The notes beneath the pieces were generated by a model that searched no databases, was not told the origin of the DNA, and saw nothing but the letters and a program-made list of their open reading frames with translations. A stretch of DNA of 64,000 bases, taken from the NCBI RefSeq assembly GCF_900461555.1, contig NZ_UGOX01000001.1, positions 3,442,420 through 3,506,419 of the forward strand, given 5' to 3'. A program made the translations under genes and the position numbers. This document shows positions 9,263 to 17,436 of this stretch, one piece after another (the first letter of the stretch is position 1; the number at the start of each line of letters is the position of its first letter). This stretch comes from Legionella quinlivanii. GTDB lineage: Bacteria > Pseudomonadota > Gammaproteobacteria > Legionellales > Legionellaceae.

Positions 9263-9613
9263 ATGAAACGAGATTGGGATATAATTCGGGAGATTCTCCT
9301 GAAAATCGAACAACTTGCCCCGAATGCTTTACTGACTCTGGACAGTTTTGCTGCCGATAAGCAGAGTGAGATTTCCTGTCACCTCGAAATATTGCAAGAG
9401 GCCGGTCTATTGCAGGGAAAAATTCATAAAACACCGGGAGGCTCTCCGCACGGCTTTCATTTATTACGGCTTACCTGGTCCGGATATGATCTCTTGGAAT
9501 ATATTCGCTCGGACATCGTTTGGGAAGAGATTAAGCAACAATTGAGTACAAAACAGATAGCGATGCAGCTTGAGAATATTATGGCGATTGCGCAGGCGAT
9601 TAACAGGAAGTAG
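9263..9613 (+). CDS. DUF2513 family protein
   Basis: 116-residue protein that begins MKRDWDIIREILLKIE and contains LTWSGYDLLEYIRSDIVWEEI, both characteristic of DUF2513. The family is small, probably winged-helix-like and often found on phages and genomic islands; its function is unknown. A weak purine-rich site precedes the ATG. It stands alone between the ABC permease and a palindromic repeat, convergent with rho. No signal peptide or membrane segment is present. The family call is by residue memory and is fairly firm; nothing in the sequence gives a biochemical role. Confidence 0.8.
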   Translation: MKRDWDIIREILLKIEQLAPNALLTLDSFAADKQSEISCHLEILQEAGLLQGKIHKTPGGSPHGFHLLRLTWSGYDLLEYIRSDIVWEEIKQQLSTKQIAMQLENIMAIAQAINRK

Positions 9614-9631
9614 TGGTTTGAAACTCTATCA

Positions 9632-9810
9632 TTCCCCGCACGGGCGCTTATCTACACATTTCTGAAAAACACAGTCTGCTCCTAGCCTCTACGTCCCTCG
9701 GCTTGTCCGAGGGATCCAGAAGACTCATAGAGAAGCCCTGGACCCTGCGGACAAGCCGCAGGGCGTAGGGCAGATGATGTGTAGATACCTATGCCGCGAA
9801 GGCGGGGAGG
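9632..9810. repeat. Palindromic intergenic repeat with paired hairpins
   Basis: An inverted structure between two convergent genes. The outer arms share 11 bp (TATCTACACAT at 9649-9659, its complement at 9777-9787), with further partial pairing of GC-rich ends. Inside are two hairpins facing each other: CCCTCGG-CTTGT-CCGAGGG (about 9695-9713) and CCCTGCGG-ACAAG-CCGCAGGG (about 9744-9764), each flanked by CTACG on the outside and ATCCAG or its near complement on the inside. The same CTACG-hairpin-ATCCAG plan recurs at 22.7-22.8 kb. It could act as a bidirectional transcription end for the DUF2513 gene and rho. Confidence 0.7.
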
Positions 9811-9843
9811 ACAGTTTAGTAGATAATCGAGCTTAACTTAATT

Positions 9844-11106
9844 TTATTCCTGACGCTTCATCGCATCAAAGAATTCCGCATTCGTCTTATGGTTTTTCAT
9901 ACGCTCGATCAGAAACTCAATCGCATCGCATTCATCCATAGATTGTAATATTTTACGCAGAATCCAGGTACGGTGCAGATCTTCAGGAGACAGCAGGAGA
10001 TCTTCACGTCGAGTACCGGAGCGATTGATATTAATCGCCGGGAAGGTTCGGCGCTCAGCAATGCTTCGGCTAAGATGAATTTCCATATTACCGGTTCCCT
10101 TGAACTCTTCGTAAATGACTTCATCCATCTTGGAGCCTGTATCGACCAGTGCGGTGGCGATGATCGTCAGGCTGCCGCCTTCTTCGATATTACGCGCAGC
10201 ACCGTAGAGGCGTTTTGGACGTTGAAGCGCGTTGGCATCAACTCCCCCGGTAAGCACTTTACCTGATGAAGGAACAACGGTGTTATACGCACGGGCAAGA
10301 CGGGTAATAGAATCCAGCAAAATGACCACGTCGCGCTTATGTTCAACCAGACGCTTGGCTTTCTCGATGACCATTTCAGCAACCTGAACATGACGGTTAG
10401 CTGGCTCGTCAAAGGTACTGGCAACCACTTCACCCTTAACAGAGCGCTGCATTTCGGTTACTTCCTCAGGACGCTCGTCGATTAATAATACAATGAGGTA
10501 ACATTCTGGATAGCTTTTTGCTATCGAATGAGCGATGTTCTGTAACATCAATGTTTTTCCAGCTTTGGGTGGAGAAACAATAAGACCCCGCTGGCCACGT
10601 CCAAAAGGCGCGCAGAGGTCGACCACACGAGCGGTGAGATCTTCTGTACTACCATTTCCTTGCTCCATAACCAGACGTTCGGTCGCAAACAGAGGCGTGA
10701 GGTTTTCAAACAGAATTTTCCGTTTGGCGCTGTCAGGAGCATCAAAGTTAATCTGATCTACTTTCAGTAAAGCAAAATAACGCTCGTTATCTTTCGGAGG
10801 ACGTATTTTTCCATACACTGTGTCGCCTGTACGCAGGCCAAAACGACGAATCTGGCTTGGGGAAACATAGGTATCGTCCGGCCCCGCCAGGTAAGAGTCA
10901 TCTTCAGAACGCAAGAAACCGAAACCATCAGGTAACACTTCAAGGACACCGCCGCCCAGAATATCTTCACCCTCACCGGCATGCGCTTTTAAAATAGCGA
11001 ATAAAATATCCTGTTTGCGTTTGCTGGAAACGTTTTCGACTCCCTTTTTTTGAGCGATATTGACAAGGTCGGCAATGGGCAATTGCTTGAGTTCTCTAAG
11101 ATTCAT
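9844..11106 (-). CDS. rho: Transcription termination factor Rho
   Basis: 420-residue hexameric RNA helicase that ends transcription at unstructured C-rich sites. The N-terminal cold-shock-like RNA-binding domain ([15 protein letters not shown]) is followed by the ATPase core with Walker [10 protein letters not shown], Walker [17 protein letters not shown] and the Q/R-loop region around [12 protein letters not shown]. Length equals that of E. coli Rho (419). The ATG at 11106 (MNLRELK) is chosen over the GTG three codons earlier because it matches the family start. In many gammaproteobacteria trxA lies directly upstream; here about 5 kb of accessory genes separate them. Confidence 0.97.
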   Translation of the reverse strand: MNLRELKQLPIADLVNIAQKKGVENVSSKRKQDILFAILKAHAGEGEDILGGGVLEVLPDGFGFLRSEDDSYLAGPDDTYVSPSQIRRFGLRTGDTVYGKIRPPKDNERYFALLKVDQINFDAPDSAKRKILFENLTPLFATERLVMEQGNGSTEDLTARVVDLCAPFGRGQRGLIVSPPKAGKTLMLQNIAHSIAKSYPECYLIVLLIDERPEEVTEMQRSVKGEVVASTFDEPANRHVQVAEMVIEKAKRLVEHKRDVVILLDSITRLARAYNTVVPSSGKVLTGGVDANALQRPKRLYGAARNIEEGGSLTIIATALVDTGSKMDEVIYEEFKGTGNMEIHLSRSIAERRTFPAININRSGTRREDLLLSPEDLHRTWILRKILQSMDECDAIEFLIERMKNHKTNAEFFDAMKRQE

Positions 11107-11473
11107 ACTTCTCACTTGATGTATTGGTTAAAAGAATTGGATGTCCGGGGTTATTTAAACGGAAGGTCAGCTTGAGAAAGCTGTTGCCACTCGAGCTATA
11201 TTATCAGTTTACTTATTTTAATACCATTTGTGAAGAATATCTCATCCTGTCTGACATAAATGGTAAATAGGCCTACTGAATATAACTTAAGCCGAGGATT
11301 GTTGACATTTGTTTCAGATAAAACACGAAGCAATCGAAGTCAAAACAAATGTCAACAGACCTCGTTCACATGAGACTAACACAGGGTGTGGTGTAAATCC
11401 AGTTTTTTCTATGTATGCATTTTGCTTTATCAGGCTTTGTTTTCTAAAATTAGAGTATAGTAATGGAGGATAT
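11107..11473. other. 367-bp intergenic region with a 14-bp inverted repeat
   Basis: Region between divergent rho and the GAF-GGDEF gene, expected to hold both promoters. Its most obvious element is a perfect 14-bp inverted repeat, GTTGACATTTGTTT at 11301-11314 and its complement at 11343-11356, separated by 28 bases. It could be a stem in the leader RNA of the GAF-GGDEF gene or a split operator. An open frame runs through it from 11309, but the SD-preceded ATG at 11474 makes this stretch more likely untranslated. No strong sigma70 pair was picked. Confidence 0.6.
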
Positions 11474-12505
11474 ATGATAGTGCCTGGCATGCCGGAAAAC
11501 GAACCGGAACGGCTAAAATCCCTTTACGACAGCCATTTATTCCATACTCCTATTGAACAGGGCTTCGAGCGAATCACTCGGCTAACGAAAAAAATTTTTG
11601 ATGTTCCTATTGTCGCAATAAGCCTTATTGACAAGGATACTCAATGGTTTAAATCGGTAATCGGCCTGGATGCCAATAGTACCCCAAGGGATATCTCTTT
11701 TTGCGGGCATACCATTCTTAAAGATGATGTTCTGGTGGTCGATGATGCCCAATTAGATCCGCGCTTTTCAGACAATCCCCTGGTGACCGAGTCGCCATCG
11801 ATTCGCTTTTACGCCGGTTGTCCCATTCATACTGTCAATGAGCATCGAATTGGTGCATTATGTATTATTGATACTCGCCCAAGACAAATTTCCTCCCACG
11901 ATAAAATAATCCTTAAAGATATTGCCTCATTAGTAGATACAGAGATAAGAAATCACCAGCATATTCATCCGCCAGAAAAAAAACTTCATGAATTAAACGC
12001 AGAAAAAAGAAAGGAGCTACTGGATCCCCTTACACGTCTCTGGAATAAAACAGGTATAACCCAGGTAATCGAATATCAAAGGAAATTAAGCAAATTCAAT
12101 AAAAGCGAATTTGGGATCATTCAGCTTTCGGTGGATAGTCTGCAGGCCTTTGTCACGGAGTACGGGCATGAAGCTGGCAATGATTTATTGAAGGCAATTA
12201 CCCAGACGCTGATTAACTCATGCGGCTGCGAAGACTCGATCGGGTATTGGGGCGGCAAGGAATTTGTAATTGTGCTGCCCTGTGAAGAACAACCAGATGT
12301 ACTGGCCGTTGCCAACCGCATCCGCAAAAATATTGCCAGCGAACAGCATCTGACTCGCGTGGGACGAGTGCGAACCACAGCAACAATCGGAGTAGTCTTT
12401 TTTAATCCGAAAATTCATCTTAACACGGTCAATCTACTGACCGAAGCGGCCCATGCCTTGCAGGAAGGCAAACTGCAGGGCGGCAATAAGATAATCATCA
12501 AATAA
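11474..12505 (+). CDS. GAF domain protein with degenerate GGDEF domain
   Basis: 343-residue cytosolic signalling protein. The N-terminal GAF domain (about 20-160) has the bacterial form typical of GAF-GGDEF proteins (AISLIDKDTQWFKSVIG, SFCGHTI, FYAGCPI, GALCIID). The C-terminal half starts DPLTRLWNKTGI and continues YGHEAGNDLL, clear GGDEF-domain landmarks, but the signature at about residue 258 reads GGKEF instead of GG[DE]EF. The replaced residue helps bind metal, so diguanylate cyclase activity is doubtful. Start chosen at 11474 because GGAGG lies just upstream; the open frame extends 55 codons further but through an inverted repeat. It lies in the accessory block between rho and trxA. Confidence 0.85.
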   Translation: MIVPGMPENEPERLKSLYDSHLFHTPIEQGFERITRLTKKIFDVPIVAISLIDKDTQWFKSVIGLDANSTPRDISFCGHTILKDDVLVVDDAQLDPRFSDNPLVTESPSIRFYAGCPIHTVNEHRIGALCIIDTRPRQISSHDKIILKDIASLVDTEIRNHQHIHPPEKKLHELNAEKRKELLDPLTRLWNKTGITQVIEYQRKLSKFNKSEFGIIQLSVDSLQAFVTEYGHEAGNDLLKAITQTLINSCGCEDSIGYWGGKEFVIVLPCEEQPDVLAVANRIRKNIASEQHLTRVGRVRTTATIGVVFFNPKIHLNTVNLLTEAAHALQEGKLQGGNKIIIK

Positions 12506-12603
12506 ATTACCTCCTTCGACATTAAGATCATAATGTATTGAAACCACTCCAACCAGGAATATAATCTCTTCCATATATATCTAACCTGAAGTGTGGACTG
12601 ATT

Positions 12604-14376
12604 ATGGGAGAAACCCGTTTACCGCAAATAAAAAATCTTTTATTTGGCGAACTGGAGTATATTGATTCGGGTTCTGAAGAGCCGGAAATTGAGGATGATC
12701 GTGTCTCCTGCAGCATCGCAGTTCGTCTGAGCAAAAAATACGCTTGCGATGATTTTCAAATTCGACTGACTCCCACCAATCCCTTCTCTGAAGAATCCGA
12801 GAGAATATTTTCCGCTTATAATGCAGATAGTATTTCCCTAAATAGGAAAAAAGGGAAATTTCTTCATTTTCATCTCGATAAGCTGGCATGCAAAACCAAT
12901 TATCGCTATGAGCTTTTATACAAAGGAACTTCCCTGCCGATTCCGGGCAGCGCGGGAGAGGCGACTCGCCATGAAATTATCATCAGAACACCGCCGGCCC
13001 GGCAAGATCCCCAGCCTATCAAAATTGCCGTGGGCGGCGACCAGGAGCGGCACGAGCAATTCGGCGTTCTGGGCCGCTGTTTCGATCTGGACAATGCATC
13101 GCATACCCGGCTGCTTTATCGGCACATCGCCGATGAAGGTAATTTTGAAGCCAGTGCAGAAGATGATATTGAATCACAACCCTACCAGATGATGATCCAT
13201 CTCGGAGACCTGTTTAATGGTGAGTTTTTTTTCTCCTGGCGGAATCTTTTTCGTCGAGGAAGAAGCGTTTTTGAAGTAGGGGTCGACTCATTGAAAGCAT
13301 TTCGTCAGCATCTGGCAAGTGATTTTGGCAAACCGGCCGGCAATGGTCTTTCGCATCTCGCCTATGGTGTTTACGCAATAGCCGATGATCATGATACTGG
13401 ACAAAATAAGGCCAAACCTCCAATAACTCCAAGCGAGCATCGCCGAAGAGAAAATATGGAAAAAGCGTTCCATGAAATGCTGCTAATGCCAAGCTTTTTA
13501 TCTCAGCCTCTTAACGAAAATAATCCCGACAGTCTTATTGGCAGAGCAGGCCCCTATTATAAGAAGCGCATTGGCCAAAGCGAGTTTTTCTTTCTGCATA
13601 ATCGTTATACCAACACTGCAAACAGGGCCGATGCTTATTTGCTGGGTGAAGAGCAATGGCAATGGCTGGAACAGTCGCTCGCCAACTCCAAGGCCAGTAA
13701 TAAAGTGCTGATTTCGCCGCTACCGCTGGTGATGGGCAAGGATCCAGGCGAGGATTATCGTGCGCACTGGCAGGAGTGGCAGCGATTAATGCAGCTTTGC
13801 AGAAATCATCGCATCGCTACCATTCTAACCGCTGACTCTCATAATTACAGTTGCAGTCAACTCCATGTTCGCGAACATCCCGACGACGAGCCCTGGATTG
13901 TACATCAGCACCTGGTAGGTACTCTGGGGGGAAGTAAACAATACATCTCAGACGAAGAATTACAATGTGTCAATTCTCCTGGCCGCCCCCCATTATTACC
14001 CAAAGGCGAGGGCTTCGACGCCTCTCTGTATGAGGGCTCAACGGTAACCGCTTATTTTTCTCCCGGCAGTCGGGAAGCGCTGCTACCCGAAAACGGAAAT
14101 GAAATCAACAAAGAAAGCCAATGGTCAGCTAAAGGGCAATGGCAAAATAATACTCATGCCTATGCCAGTCTGGTTTTTAAACCTGCCGTTGAAGCAATAA
14201 AACGTCCTGCGTCTGGTGCTGAGGGAGATTCGATTGAAATGGTCTGGCAAAAAAATTCTGCGGCGGTCTCGAGCTGGCAGGTACACAGCAGTTTATTTAC
14301 CTGCTCCGGCAAACTGAATCAAGTAGTACATGAACCGCGTCTGGATTGCGATTATTCAGCGCCCTGTAGTGTATGA
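12604..14376 (+). CDS. PhoD-like metallophosphoesterase domain protein
   Basis: 590-residue protein with the pattern of the PhoD alkaline phosphatase/phosphodiesterase superfamily: a beta-rich N-terminal part (about 1-130), then VGGDQ (143), MIHLGDLF (about 197), AIADDHDTG (about 259) and LTADSHNYS (about 409), which supply the Asp, His and Asn metal ligands. Unlike classical PhoD it has no Tat or Sec signal peptide. The last 150 residues contain another beta-like region. Substrate unknown; phosphodiester or phospholipid head groups are family possibilities. It sits between the GAF-GGDEF protein and an unknown protein on the same strand. Family call is from motif spacing and moderately sure. 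Confidence 0.72.
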   Translation: MGETRLPQIKNLLFGELEYIDSGSEEPEIEDDRVSCSIAVRLSKKYACDDFQIRLTPTNPFSEESERIFSAYNADSISLNRKKGKFLHFHLDKLACKTNYRYELLYKGTSLPIPGSAGEATRHEIIIRTPPARQDPQPIKIAVGGDQERHEQFGVLGRCFDLDNASHTRLLYRHIADEGNFEASAEDDIESQPYQMMIHLGDLFNGEFFFSWRNLFRRGRSVFEVGVDSLKAFRQHLASDFGKPAGNGLSHLAYGVYAIADDHDTGQNKAKPPITPSEHRRRENMEKAFHEMLLMPSFLSQPLNENNPDSLIGRAGPYYKKRIGQSEFFFLHNRYTNTANRADAYLLGEEQWQWLEQSLANSKASNKVLISPLPLVMGKDPGEDYRAHWQEWQRLMQLCRNHRIATILTADSHNYSCSQLHVREHPDDEPWIVHQHLVGTLGGSKQYISDEELQCVNSPGRPPLLPKGEGFDASLYEGSTVTAYFSPGSREALLPENGNEINKESQWSAKGQWQNNTHAYASLVFKPAVEAIKRPASGAEGDSIEMVWQKNSAAVSSWQVHSSLFTCSGKLNQVVHEPRLDCDYSAPCSV

Positions 14377-14437
14377 TGCTTTCACCGGAAGATTAGCTAA
14401 TATAATTAGGTATGGATAGCTAATTAGTGCGAATAAA

Positions 14438-16057
14438 ATGACACATGAAAAGAGACCTTATAAAAGTAAGAGTGAAAATTTATTCACAAAGAAACAGAAA
14501 TCGGATCAGATAGAACAATCTACTTCTGAAGCATCTCTTGTGAAGCGAAAAGAGGATAACGCACATCCTGATCGTTCCTATGTATACAAAGAAGCAGGCC
14601 TCGGTCCTGAATTGAGTGAGATAGAAGCTTTCAATGGCTTATGTTATCGAATGTTGCTCGGAGAGCAGGCTGCAAAAGTGAGGGCAGTTCATAATGACTC
14701 AAATGTAACCATTGGGGTTATATCAAAACTTATACCTCAATACCTCTCTTTTCACAGTTTTTATAGACAGAATAACAAGACAGGGCTAACTACAGAGGAG
14801 TTTATTAAACTCAAGTTTCCGCAAATTTTAGTTGCTGCTTATTGCGAAGAGGAAAATGATTTAAATGCAGAAAATTTCGGGTTTGGACGCAACAAGGACG
14901 ATGAAATAATTTCAGTTAAAATAGATCATGGTGCCAGTACCTATCCTGTTATAGCCGAGAAAAGAGACTATTCTGCCCAAAATCAATTCATTATTACTGC
15001 TGATGATATAATTAACTTCCCAAGGTTGAAAAATGCAAGTCCGGATAGCTTTGTCCATATATATCCCCCCAAATTACTAGATGTTGATAAATTAGTTCAT
15101 AATCCAGAGTTTATTTCACAGAAATATTATAGCTTTCTGAAACGCATTCTTATTGATGACGATAATTATATAGGAATAGCAAATGCAACTATTAATTCCG
15201 ACACCTTAAGAAAAGATCTTATTGCACATAAAATTGAAAGAACCGCCCTATTAAAAAACACGCTCATCGCCATTCCTGAATTCAGGCATTACATTAATCA
15301 GAACCCTTTTGTCATAGAGCAAATTATTAGGGAATTTGAAGACTATAATGATGAAATCAGAAAGCCTGAGGATAGATTTTTGAAAATCGATACGCAAAAA
15401 GTGTATTCCAGATTTTTAGATATTGCCCAAATTTGTAAAGACATGGAGCCGCCTGAGATATTAAGCGAAGAAACATTAATTGACCTACCCGATCTCTCTC
15501 GGGATTTAGCCGAAATAGAAGAGGGAATTAACAACCTGGAACAAATGATAGCACGCGAAGAATTCGTTGACTTACCAGACCTTTCACGGGACTTAGATGA
15601 AATAGAAAAAGGAATTAACAGTCTGGAACAAATTAAAATTATCAGTCCGCCTCCAGCCACTGCTCTGCCGAATAAGTTAAAAGTTAGAAGCAACATTATT
15701 AAGATTCCTGCCAGCGAGCGAGAAGAAAATATTTTCGCTGTTAACGCGGTATTACATGATGATGATCTAATGAAAGGGCAAGATGGGAATATCCCTGCCA
15801 TCATTCTGGAAATACGCAATATAATGAAAGATATCGATTATTCAGATGATAAAAAAATTGCTGCGGCTATTATTCAAATCAAAGATAGGATAAATAATTC
15901 CAAGGAAAGGAATCATAGTACCAATACTCAGGAAATTATTAATGTATTCAGTCAACCGGGGCATATCAATTTTAGAGTGATTCGAGACGCTTTGTCCAAG
16001 AATGAATCCATGGAAAAAATAATGGCTCCGATTAAAGTGGATATGCGTCTGGATTAG
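14438..16057 (+). CDS. Unknown protein with a duplicated 29-residue repeat
   Basis: 539 residues, no recognised domain, no signal peptide and no membrane segment. The N-terminus is strongly charged (KRPYKSKSENLFTKKQKSD). Near residues 347-404 a 29-residue unit is duplicated: DLPDLSRDLAEIEEGINNLEQ and DLPDLSRDLDEIEKGINSLEQ, likely helical. The gene is clearly more AT-rich than rho and trxA around it and lacks an obvious Shine-Dalgarno, features common in acquired Legionella genes. It could be a Dot/Icm substrate, but the C-terminus (KIMAPIKVDMRLD) has no glutamate block, so this is only a guess from context. Confidence 0.7.
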   Translation: MTHEKRPYKSKSENLFTKKQKSDQIEQSTSEASLVKRKEDNAHPDRSYVYKEAGLGPELSEIEAFNGLCYRMLLGEQAAKVRAVHNDSNVTIGVISKLIPQYLSFHSFYRQNNKTGLTTEEFIKLKFPQILVAAYCEEENDLNAENFGFGRNKDDEIISVKIDHGASTYPVIAEKRDYSAQNQFIITADDIINFPRLKNASPDSFVHIYPPKLLDVDKLVHNPEFISQKYYSFLKRILIDDDNYIGIANATINSDTLRKDLIAHKIERTALLKNTLIAIPEFRHYINQNPFVIEQIIREFEDYNDEIRKPEDRFLKIDTQKVYSRFLDIAQICKDMEPPEILSEETLIDLPDLSRDLAEIEEGINNLEQMIAREEFVDLPDLSRDLDEIEKGINSLEQIKIISPPPATALPNKLKVRSNIIKIPASEREENIFAVNAVLHDDDLMKGQDGNIPAIILEIRNIMKDIDYSDDKKIAAAIIQIKDRINNSKERNHSTNTQEIINVFSQPGHINFRVIRDALSKNESMEKIMAPIKVDMRLD

Positions 16058-16111
16058 GTTATCTGATTTATTGAGACCAGGAACCACTGCCATTAGGCTA
16101 AGAAGTAATTT

Positions 16112-16146
16112 ATCCCCTCTCCCCCGCTGCGCGGTGGAGAGGGGAT
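16112..16146. repeat. GC-rich palindrome (ATCCCCTCTCC family)
   Basis: An 11-bp perfect stem (ATCCCCTCTCC, 16112-16122, with GGAGAGGGGAT, 16136-16146) encloses a smaller CCGC/GCGG stem. It is followed at about 16159-16172 by a second small hairpin, GGGCC-AAGG-GGCCC. The same core occurs twice in inverted orientation at 42.4-42.6 kb. It lies between convergent genes (the 539-residue unknown and trxA) and could limit read-through. Confidence 0.65.
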
Positions 16147-16247
16147 CAGATATTCTTTGGGCCAAGGGGCCCAACCTACGATAATTCCTTTAAATTAATG
16201 GCATCGAGCCAGAAACCACCCTGAAAACCTTGCGGAAAAGTACAAAA

Positions 16248-16574
16248 TCAGCTGTTGCTTTCAACAAATGCAGTCAGTTGGGATTTGCTTAGCAGACCCA
16301 TTTTCATTGCTGCCACCTGGCCATTTTTGAAAATAATCAGAGTAGGGATACTCATCACACCATACTTGGATGGAGTTTGTGGATTCTCATCAATATTGAC
16401 TTTTGCGAAAGTAATCTGCTCGTGATGACTGGCGGCAACTTCCTCAAGAATAGGTGTTAACGCACGGCATGGACCACACCATTCGGCCCAAAAATCCACC
16501 AATACTGGCTTGGTTGAATTCAATACGTCCTGCGAAAAGCTCGCATCAGTTACCGTTTTAATATGTTCACTCAT
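16248..16574 (-). CDS. trxA: Thioredoxin TrxA
   Basis: 108-residue thioredoxin with the redox motif WCGPC (C33, C36), the buried aspartate in VLVDFWA and the cis-proline strand MSIPTLIIF. It is the general cytosolic disulfide reductant, recycled by thioredoxin reductase; likely clients encoded here include the MsrBA fusion. Length equals that of E. coli thioredoxin 1. It is on the same strand as rho, but three accessory genes on the plus strand lie between them. Confidence 0.97.
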   Translation of the reverse strand: MSEHIKTVTDASFSQDVLNSTKPVLVDFWAEWCGPCRALTPILEEVAASHHEQITFAKVNIDENPQTPSKYGVMSIPTLIIFKNGQVAAMKMGLLSKSQLTAFVESNS

Positions 16575-16638
16575 GTGTTATCCCCTAAGGATTTAAGAAT
16601 TAAAATACGATCTTGATTATATACACAACAGAAGACGA

Positions 16639-17367
16639 CTACAAATCGCCCCATACCGCCTGCAAAATACTCAGAGCGGCAATCGCAGCAGTTTCTGTAC
16701 GTAAGACCCTTGGCCCTAAAGAAAGCGGCGCACAATGGTTCTGTATTAATTGATCAAGCTCCTCATCCGAGAATCCACCTTCAGGGCCAATAAATAAATA
16801 AATCTCTTTGTCTTTACATTGATAGTCTCGCCAGTGCTTATCCGCGGTGGGTGAGAGCACGAAACTGGCGCCGGCAGGCATTTGCTTCAGAAAACCGGTA
16901 AAAGGGATTATTGGCTGTATTAACGGTATAGTGTTTCTTCCAGATTGTTCACAGGCGGAAATGGCGATAAGCTGCCACTGCGCCTGTTTTTTTCTCATCC
17001 TCTCCTCATCCAGCTTCACGGCGCAATAGTCAGTAAGAACCGGCGTTATACTGGCCACCCCAAGCTCTGCTGCCTTTTGCACAACCACTTCCATACGCTC
17101 GCCTTTTGAAACGCCTTGCACCAGATGAAGCCTGATCGGCGATTCACGATTCCTTTCCTGACCAGAAATGATTTTAACCGCTACCCGTTTTTTATGCGCC
17201 TGAACTATTTCAGCCTCAAACTCGAGATTATTACCGGGAAACAGGCAAAGCCTATACCCTGGCTGTTTTCTTAAGACCACACCCACATGCTGGCCAGCCT
17301 CAGGTGTTAGTTCAATAATGTCTCCAGGAGAATATTGTCCTGGCTGGTAAATACGAATTAAACGCAC
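16639..17367 (-). CDS. rsmE: 16S rRNA (uracil1498-N3)-methyltransferase RsmE
   Basis: 242-residue SPOUT-class methyltransferase that methylates N3 of U1498 in 16S rRNA. An N-terminal PUA-like domain (MRLIRIYQPG through about residue 70) precedes the knotted SPOUT domain with LVQGVSKGERMEVVVQKAAELGV, the IGPEGGFSDEEL loop and the C-terminal LGPRVLRTETAAIAALS SAM-binding knot. The length matches E. coli RsmE (243). It lies 64 bases upstream of trxA on the same strand and diverges from fumC. Confidence 0.95.
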   Translation of the reverse strand: MRLIRIYQPGQYSPGDIIELTPEAGQHVGVVLRKQPGYRLCLFPGNNLEFEAEIVQAHKKRVAVKIISGQERNRESPIRLHLVQGVSKGERMEVVVQKAAELGVASITPVLTDYCAVKLDEERMRKKQAQWQLIAISACEQSGRNTIPLIQPIIPFTGFLKQMPAGASFVLSPTADKHWRDYQCKDKEIYLFIGPEGGFSDEELDQLIQNHCAPLSLGPRVLRTETAAIAALSILQAVWGDL

Positions 17368-17436
17368 AAAAATCCTCTCGTTAATTTCTATCGATGACTA
17401 TGCTACTATCTCTAACTTTCTATTCTGGAGAAAATA

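Noticed and set aside
11309..11473. 55 extra N-terminal residues of the GAF-GGDEF protein
   Set aside because: No family similarity, passes through a perfect inverted repeat, and a GGAGG-preceded ATG exists at 11474.
12604..14376. Frameshift or truncation of the PhoD-like gene
   Set aside because: The frame is open and all four motif blocks appear in order; missing signal peptide alone does not show damage.
15343..15819. 158-residue open frame on the minus strand
   Set aside because: Lies wholly opposite the 539-residue gene; its repeated serine-rich segments are just the complement of the duplicated repeat.
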